DNA of 64,000 nucleotides from Paragordius varius (taxonomy: Eukaryota > Nematomorpha). Position 1 is the stretch's first letter. The number at the start of each line of letters is the position of its first letter. Positions 24,101 through 34,166 of the stretch are shown in pieces. A program made the position numbers and the translations under genes. Location: contig OZ176057.1 of NCBI GenBank assembly GCA_964247055.1, positions 806,001-870,000 on the forward strand, written 5' to 3'. The notes beneath the pieces are model-generated. The model worked only from the letters and a program-made list of their open reading frames with translations, did not search any database and had not been told where the DNA came from.

Positions 24101-27100
24101 CTAATAATGTACCTGATTGGAAAAATCGGATTATAGCATTTATGCAAGGTAGCTATCTTTTAGGTTTTAACTTTAGTTTTTTGCCATTGGATTTTTGGTT
24201 AAAATAAATTTCTATATTTATGGAGTTTTTTGATAAAAAAAAGTATCGTATTTTACACTTTTTATATGCAAAAAAAGTATATAGACTTTTTTTAGATTGT
24301 CAGTATTTTTCTGTTTAGTTAAATATAAAATAATACGGACAAAAAATATAAAGACAAATATTTTTTCCAATATAAAACTATACTTTTTGAACGCCAAAGT
24401 ATTGAATAGAAATGTATATTAGTAACAAATTAAATTTTACGATTGAAATGTTTTAAATAGGATAAATTAAAGTTTAAAAAGTATGGTTGTACTTTGAAAA
24501 AAATATTTTGTCTTTATATATTTATGGTTTTTCCGTATAATTACATTTTTTACTGTAATTTAAATTACTTTATAAATTTAATTCAACGGTAAAAATTATA
24601 TAATGGTTTTCTAAAAAAAATTTTTTATAGTAACCTTTAAAAATTATCCGAATTCATATATTTTCTCTAAGTTAAGTTAATACAATTCAAAAAAATGATA
24701 TCTTGAACAAAAAATATCACTCTTGAGATTTATTGTGTTTATTTTTATATATAGTTTTCAATAAAGAAACATTCACGATTGGTTTTAAGTTAAATTTTAT
24801 CCAATTTTTTATTTAAAATTTTGGTTTATATATTTACCAATTACAATTCAAATTCACCCTCAAACTATTAAAGTTCACTCTTAAACAATTCAAATTCACC
24901 CTTAAATAAATTATTTGTTATTTGAGATAATAAATTACCCATATTTTTAGAAAATAAAATTTTATTTTAAATAAAAATAATACTGAAAAAATATTAAACT
25001 ATGCCATAAAGATGTATTCCATATTAAAGATTAGTTATATTGGCCCGAAAACACAATTTATGCTTAAGGTGAATTTGAATTGTTCAGGGGGGAATTTGAA
25101 TTGTTCAAGGGTGAATTTGAATTGTTCGAGGGTGAATTTGAATTGTTCAAGGGGGAATTTGAATTGTTCGAGGGTGAATTTGAATTGTTCGAGGGCGAAT
25201 TTGAATTGTTCGAGGGCGAATTTGAATTGTTAAAGGGTGAATTTGAATTGTTCAAGAGTGAATTTGAATTGAAGGGAGAATTCGAATTGTTTAAGGGTGA
25301 ATTTGAATTGTTAAAGGGTGAAATTGAACTGTAAATGCTATATAAATAATCATGTTTTTTTTGCATAGAAAGCTTGATAAGTTATTCATTGCTAATTTTA
25401 CACGAGAATTCTATATGGGCTGTGAGGGACCCATTTGGAAATAGACCACTGTGTATTGGGAAAATTGAAAGCGAAAATTGCAATAATAATGGTATATTTT
25501 TTTAAATTTAACTTTTAAATAATTTTATAAAATATTTTTTTTGTAAAATATTATAAAATTTCAAAAAAATATTTATTTGTTGGACCTTAATAAACCCCTT
25601 AATTTAAAAAATTGTTTGTGATTATTTAAAAAATTTGAAAGTTTTAAACCGCAATTTTCAAAAATAAATTTCTTATATTTTATTAATCGATATAAATAAG
25701 TAAATGGACTTTAACCATTTATTTTTTATTTATTGATTATATTCATATTATGGCAACACACAATAAAAAACTGTATTTTTATCTTAATAACCTTTTTTTC
25801 TAAAATTTTGAGTTTAGAAAAAAATTGTTAACCAAAAAAGAAATTTTAATTTAAAGCCCTTGAAATGAAATATTTATTATATATATGCTTATTAAACGAA
25901 ATTTAAATTACTTTCAAATTTATATATTTTTTTCAAATTATGTAAATTTCTATGGATTTTTTATTTTATTGTAGTTTTAGCTTGGGTGATTGCTTCAGAA
26001 TCCTGTGCTTTTGGACCCCTTGGTGGAAAGTATATAAATTTAATTCAGAACTTTAAAATTAATTATATAACGAAAATTATTTAGATTTTACTTTTCATAA
26101 AACGAACATAATTTAGAAATTTTTACTTTTTATAAAACGAAAATTATTTAGGAATTTTTTACTTTTTATAAAACGAAAATAATTTAGGAATTAATTTAAA
26201 ATTAAAACACAAATAATTTAGAAATTTTTTACTTTTTATAAAACGAACAAAATTTAGAAATTTTTTACTTTTTATAAAACGAAAATAATTTAGGATTTTT
26301 TCACTTTTTATAAAACAAAAATAATTTATGAATTTTTTACTTTTTATAAAACGAAATAATTTAGGAATTTTTTACTTTTTATAAAACGATAATAATTTAG
26401 GAATTTTTTACTTTTTATAAAACGAAAATAATTTAGGAATTTTTTACTTTTTATAAAACGAAAATAATTTAGAATGCAGTAAAAAAATTATAATGAAAAT
26501 ATTTTAGGTTTTTTTTATTTTTATTTAACAAAAATAATTTAGAAAATTTTTTCTATTTATAAAACGAAAATAATTTAATTTTCTTTTTATAAGACACAAA
26601 TAATTTAAAATTTAGTGAAAAAATTATAAAAAACAAAGCTTAAAGCATGTTTTAATTAAATCGAAAATAATTTTTTGAGATAATTGATTAAATTGTGTAA
26701 AAAACACAATTTTACAATAAAAACATAAAAAATTATAATTAAAGCAAAACTTAGAAAAAAGATTAATTTTGTATTGTTAAAAATATTAAATAATGTCTTA
26801 CTAATTTTTCTGTTAACCAAAGGTGCTATGTTAAAATATTTTAAATTTCCAAAAATATGGTTTATTTTAAAAAGATATCAATCACCCTTTATTTTTTTCT
26901 TCAAAAGGTTTGATAAAAATTATAATTATTGACTAATTAATTTATTAATCAAAAAATGTTTTAAACTTTCATGTTAATTAATAATTGCACATATATTATT
27001 TAATAATTGATAACTTATAAAATTATTTTTATTTTTACAGATTTTATCGTGAAATTTTACCTGGAGAAATTGTACAGCTTTCAAAAATACATCCTGAACC

Positions 27101-30100
27101 CATTTCCATGTACCTCATGAATAATGAAAGATTGCAAAAATTAATTACTCTTAATAATGATAACAAAAATCACAATACGCATAATTGCAATTATAATATT
27201 GAAAAATACTCTTCTAATTACAATAAAAATCATGATGTATTATATATGAATGGACATTTAAACCCCATAGAAAATATAGAAAATGTTGAATATAATGAAA
27301 ATAATGATAATATTTTAACCAATGGGATTGACAATGCAAAAATTTACAACAATCAAATTATGTTACCTGAATCCAAAAAAAATTCTCCCCCTTTAGTTTT
27401 TCCAGCATTTTGTTTGTTTGAATACATTTATTTTGCCCGGTCAGATTCAATTTTTGAAGGTAATTAATAAGAATGAATAGGGAACTTGAATTCTGCAGAG
27501 ACTAATCGTAAAAATTACAATTTTATAAAAAATGACAAAAATTTTAGTAATCTTAAAATTTTAAAATCATTAAAGTTTTGAGTTTAGTTTTTGAGATTAT
27601 AAAGAATAAAAATTTTTTTTACATTAAATTATCGATCCGAAGTAATAAGTTTTTTATTTTATAAAATATCAAATATAATTCTAATTATTAAAAAATATCT
27701 TTTAGTTTACGTTTTTTATGTATGATTCGAATGTAGGATTTAAATAATTGAAAATTTTATACAAATATTTTTAAATTTTATTCAATATAATTTTCTTATA
27801 ATGTAATATTTTTTTGTAGGTCAATGTGTATATACCGTACGATACCTTTCCGGGCAAATTTTAGCCCGTGAATCCCCAAATCTATCAGCTGATGTGGTTT
27901 GCACTATTCCAGATTCGGCCACGCCTGCTGCCCTAGGTTTTGCTCGTGAGGTAATTAAAAATTTTAATGTTTAGTAAAAAAAATTTTGAAAAATATTTTT
28001 TCTTAAAAAGTATGAAAAGTTTTTGATTTACTTCTAAAGAAATTTGTTGGAAATATACAATTTACAAAATTTACCCTTAACAATTCAAATTCACCCTTGA
28101 ACAATTAAAATTCATTCTCCAATAAAAAACATGTTTTTTATATTAAAGCTACCTATATTTTAATATATTGTTAAAAAATAAGAATTTGTATTTAATTATA
28201 ATAATACTGAAAAAATAATAAATTATTCCATAATATATGCATATTAATAATGAGTTATATTAGTTCGAAAACACATTAATTTATTTTTGGGTGAATTTGA
28301 ATTGTTCGAGGGTTTTGAACTGTAAATGGTAAATAATTGTATAAATTAATTAAACGTCTAAAATTTTTTTAAAAAGTTTAAATCAAAACAGTCAACGAAA
28401 AAAATAGGATGGTTATATAACTAAGGCTATCTTTTATATTATAAAAAAGTTTTTGTCTTTTAGTTTTTACGTTGTTATGTGATTTTTATCCTTTTTACTG
28501 TATAATTAATTCTTTTTAAAACCTAAATTTTAATCAATAATATTATCAGCATTTTAGTTCCCATCAATATTATTTTTTATCATTACGTTATATTATATCT
28601 CTTTATAATTCAATCAAGACTTATTTCCTTATTTATTCAAACATATTTTTTTTAAATCTTTTTTTTACAAAATAAATGCAATTATATTGAAATTTACGTT
28701 TTATTTTCGCATAATTTTACCTTTTTAATATTTGATTCACGTTTTTATTATTTATAATATTTTATTTAAAAATTTTCTAAACTTTTTGTTTTATTGTTTT
28801 AATAGAGCGGTATTCCATATATGGAAGTTCTTACGAAAAATCCTTACATAGGTCGAACCTTTATTCAACCAAGCCCTAAACAGAGAAAATTAGGCGTTTC
28901 TAAAAAATTTGGAGTTTTAACTGGTAAAATATTTATAAAATTTATTTTTAATTGCTAAAAATTCTTTTTTAATGGAAATTTTTTGAAAAAAGACATAAAA
29001 TTTACAATAGATATAATTGTATTGTGAAATATATAACCAATTTATGAATACACCTCTCAAAAAATTTGGAGCTTTAACTGGTAAAATAAATATATATAAA
29101 ATTTTTTGTCAAGAATATTACTTTTTAATCACCTAAAATAAATTTTTATAAGATTAAAAATTATAAAAAAGGACCTAAAATTTACAATAATATTGATTAA
29201 TATTGTGAAATATATAAATAATTGTTTTATGAATATACATATCTAAATAATACTTTGAAATTATAAAACAACTAAGTATCTATGTATAAAAAAATTGAGT
29301 TTAAAAATGTACAATGGTTTTTTGAAGGAAAAAAAAAAACATTTGACTTTATATATACTATCTACAATTAAAATTCAGTCTTGAACGATTCAAAGTTACT
29401 CTAAAAGCAATTATTTTTTTAAGATTGATTAGAATACTTTTTTTTATATATTTTTAAAAATCAAATTTTTAAAATATAATTATTACTCAAAAAAGAATAA
29501 ACTATGCCTTTTAGATATATTTCATATTAAAGATGAGTTATATTAGCCCGAAAACACATAATTTATTTTAAGGTGAATCTGAATTGTTCGAGGGTAATTT
29601 GAATTGTAAATGGTGAATTTTTATGTTTTTATCCGTATAATTTTAATTTTACTCTATGTGTTTTTTTGGTAGAATTGAAAATATTTTCTATATAAATTTT
29701 TAATATTTAATAATTGTGATTGCTTTAAAAGTAATTTTTGATTAAAATAAACCTTAAAATATATATTTTATATTGATAATTCCTACATTTTTGATATAAA
29801 AGACAACAACTATACATTATAATTTGAAAAGTTAAAAATTCAATTTTAATAGCGAAAAATTATATTTTTCATAATAAAATTTCAAATATTCATTTTTTTT
29901 ATATAATGGGGTATGTATATATATATATATATATATTAATGTTATATAAAAATGATAAAAAAAATTTTATGATTTATTTTTATACCAAAAATATGAATAC
30001 TACATAGAGTGTGTATTCTAAAAAAATTTAACTTTATGTGGCGTTTTCACATTTTGTCGATAAATAATTTGAATTATCATTATTATTATTAATTTATTTT

Positions 30101-33100
30101 TTTAATGGATTAGGTTTGGTTTTAATCTTTTTATATAACACACCCGCCCTTTGAATTATTTTAAGGCCTTCGATTTTAATTAAAAATAAGAAAAAATTAT
30201 TTTCTCTGATGTATTCTCGAATTTTGTCAAATTAAAGTAAAAAAAATGTTAAAATAAATAATTGTAACAGTGTTAAGCCTAAAATTTAATAAAAATGCAC
30301 CCTTGAACAATTCAAATTCACCCTAAAAATAAATTATGTGTTTTTTAGCCAATATAACTTATTATTAATATAAAATATATCTTTATGTCATAGTTTATTA
30401 TTTTTTCAGTATTATTTTAATTTAAAACAAAATTTTACTATTTAAAAAAACATCTAAAAAAATATAAATAATTTTTCTTAAAAAACATATATTTGTTTGA
30501 GGGTAAATTTGGTTCAAAGGCGAATTTAAATTGTTAAAGGGTGAATTTATATTGTTTAAGGGTGAATTTAAACTGAATTGTTTAAGGGTAAATTTGAATA
30601 CTTTAAGGGTAATTTTGAATTGTTCGAAGGCGAATTTGAATTGTTTAAGGGTAAATTTGATTTGTTAATGGTATATATTGTTAATGCCCATATAGTTTCT
30701 AAATACGACCCTGGGCGAAAGCTTTTGTGTTGATATTAAATAAAAAAATAGGTTTTTTCAAAATATTTTTAATTTAATTTTATTAATCTTTCCTTTTTAA
30801 TATTATATTTTATATTCTATATTAATGCATTTTATTTTTTTTCACATTGTAAGATAATGTTAAAGACAAACGTATAGTTTTAATCGATGACTCAATTGTA
30901 CGTGGGACAACTATGAAACCAATCATTAAATTACTCAAAGATAATGGAGCTCTTGAAGTAAATAGATGGCTTATTTTTAAACATTTAATGTAAAATTATA
31001 GATATTTTTGAACTAAAACTAAAAAAAAAATCATTATTTTTAAAGTAAAAAAAGTATTAAGAGATTTTTTCTTTGTTTAATGCATAATAATTTTGATAGT
31101 AAATTTTTTTATGATGAATTCATGAACGTATTATCTTTACCTCGATTTTATTTACAGTAAAAATTGAAATTATACTATGGACAAAATGTAAAAATATAAA
31201 GACAATTTTTTTTACAAAAGACAACCATATACTTTTTTTAAATTTTAATTTATCATAAATTAGCTATTTAAATAAATGTAAAATATATAATTGATTGTGT
31301 TACCAATTTACATTTCCATATTATACTTTTTAGTTTAAAACAAGGAATTATATTTAAAAAAATCAAGATTAAAAAGTATGGTTGTTTTTAAAAAAAATAT
31401 TTGTCTTTATATTTTCACGTTTTATCCGAATAATTTTAATATTTACTGTATATATTTTTAACTTTAATTTCTTTATTAATATATTTTTTTTTAAAAAATT
31501 TTTATAGGTATAAATATTCTTTTTTAAAAAAATTTTCTAATAGGTACAAATACCTATACTTTAACTATTGTATAATATTTTTTAAAAAAAAAATAAATAA
31601 ATTTTGGAAAAACCAATGAAAAAAATTATAAAATTTTAAAAAATGATGTTTTTTATAAATAAATTATAATAATATTTATTAAATGCTTAAAATAAAAATT
31701 TTTTTACTAAAAATTAATTTTTTATAAATGATTTTTTGATAAAAATTTTTTATTCAATCCATGTACGTATATCCTCCTTTCCTCTAAAACATCCCTGTAT
31801 GGGTATAAATCAATCTTTAAACGAAAAAAAGCGTTAGAAAAACAATAAAATTATATAAAAAACATCATTTTTTATTAAAAAATTAATTATTTTTTATTAT
31901 TGACTGCTTTAAAAAAGATATTTTTTTACTAAAAAATCATTTTTTATTAGTGATTTTTAATTTAGAAAATCAATATTTATGTGATATGATAGATGTACGT
32001 ATATCCTCACCACCTGTAAAATATCCATGTTTTAAAAAAACAATTTTTTAGAAAAACCATAAAATTTTTTGAAAAACGATATTTTATTAAAAGCTAATCT
32101 AAATGAATGATTTTTTATAATTTTAATCCACGGTTTTTTATATTAGTTATTTTTGATTAGAAAATCATTTTTATGTGATATAATAGGTTCATGTACGTAT
32201 ATCATCACCTCCTGTCAAACACCCCTGTTTTTAACGAGCAATTTTTGAAATAAAAGCTTTAAAAAAAACCAAATTCTATGAAAAAAATGATATTTTTTAT
32301 CAAACAATTAATTATATTTTATTATTGAATGCTTTAAAAAAAGATATTTTTTTACTAAAAAATCATTTTTTATTAGTGATTTTTGATTAGAAAATCATTT
32401 TTATGTTAATATGATAGGTCCATGTACGTATATCCTCACCTCCTGTAAAACTTTCCTGTTTTAAAAAGCAATTTTTGGAAATAAAAGCTAAAAAAAACAA
32501 AAAATTCTATGAAAAAAACATATTTTTTATTGAAAAAAATTATTATTTATTGAATGCTTAATGCTTTAAAAAATGATATTTTTACTAAAAAATCATTTTT
32601 TTTAGTGATTTTTGATTAGAAAATCATTTTTTATGTGATAGGCCCATGTACGTATATCCTCACCTCCTGTAAAACATCCCTGTTTTAAAAAAGCAATTTT
32701 TGAATTAAAACCATTAAGAAATCCATAAAATTCTATGAAAAATGATATTTTTTATTAAAAGCTAATCTAAAGGAATGATTTTTGATAATTTTAATCAACG
32801 GTTTTTATATTAGTTATTTTTGATTAGAAAATCATTTTTTATGTGATATGATAGGTCCATCGTATATCCTCACCTCATTAAAAAAGCAATTTTTGAAATA
32901 TAATCTTTAAAAAAACCATAAAATTCTATAAAAAAAACCATATTTCTTATTTAAAGCTAATCTAAATGAGTAATATTAATAATTTTTAATCAACTGTAGT
33001 TATTTTGTTAGAAATCATTTTTTATGTGATAGGATTGGTTCATGTACGTATATATTCACTCCTGTAAAACATCCCTGTTTTAAAAAGCAATTTTTGAAGT

Positions 33101-34130
33101 AAAAGTTAAAAAAAATCATATTCTTTGAAAAACATCATTTTTTATTAAAAAAATTAATTATTGTATATTATTGAAAGCTAATGAGTGATTTTTGATTAGA
33201 AAATCATTTTTTATGTAATATTATAGGTTCATGTACGTATATCCTCACCTCCTGTAAAACATCCGTGTTTTATGGGTATAAATATACCCACCGAACGTGA
33301 ATTAATTGCAAATCAAATCCCAGAAATCGAAAAATTAGCCCTATATTTTGGGGCGAATTCCATAGCCTACTTAAGTCTAGAGGGTTTAATTAACGCAGTA
33401 AGATTTTTACATTTATATATATATATATATATATATATACCCTTGAACAATTCAAATTCACCCTTAAATATTTTCAAATTAACCCTTGAACAATTCAAAT
33501 TCACCCTTAAACAATTCAAATTTACCCTTGAACAAAATTCAAATTCACCCTAAACATAAATTATGTGTTTTCGGGCTAATATAACTCATCATTAATAAAA
33601 TATATAGTCTTATGGCATAGTTTATTATTTTTTCAGTATTCTATCAATTTTAAAAGACTTTTTATATCTAAAACTATAGGTATATTTATTCTTAAAAAAC
33701 ACATAATTTATTATAGGGTTAAATTTGAATTGTTAAAGGATTTAAACTGTAAATGGTATAGTTAAATTTACTTTTTTACGGGATTTTTTTAAAAAATTCT
33801 TTTTTTAACCAGTAGCCTATTGTTTTGCTTTGTGAAGCATTAGATCATTGAAATTATTTAAAATCTTATTTTTAATCTTTGATTTAATTTACTATAATTT
33901 GTCATTTTGGGTTGCAAAAGGAGCAATAGAGATATAAAATTAATATATAAAGTTAATTTTGTGATTTATAGGGTAATTTATTTATTGGCAATTAAGAGAT
34001 TAATAATTTTTTAAATACATATAATCATTTCGGTTCTGAAATTTGGAGGATTTTTAAAAAAATTTGACACCATATATAAATCTTACTAAACATATATATA
34101 ACATCTATTGTTTTGAGTTGCGAAATAAAG

Positions 34131-34166
<36 letters not shown>

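Noticed and set aside
25064..25366. Open frames of 73-100 codons on both strands with a regular 7-residue repeat (KGEFELF / NNSNSPL)
   Set aside because: They are read-through of the 21-bp arm repeat of a family A element, which has no stops in several frames. There is no start context, splice signal or domain.
31758..33082. Extra PPAT exons encoding repeated Fe-S Cys segments
   Set aside because: No donor follows the copied 45 bases, and the text after Phe does not continue the protein except in the first copy, which lacks an AG.
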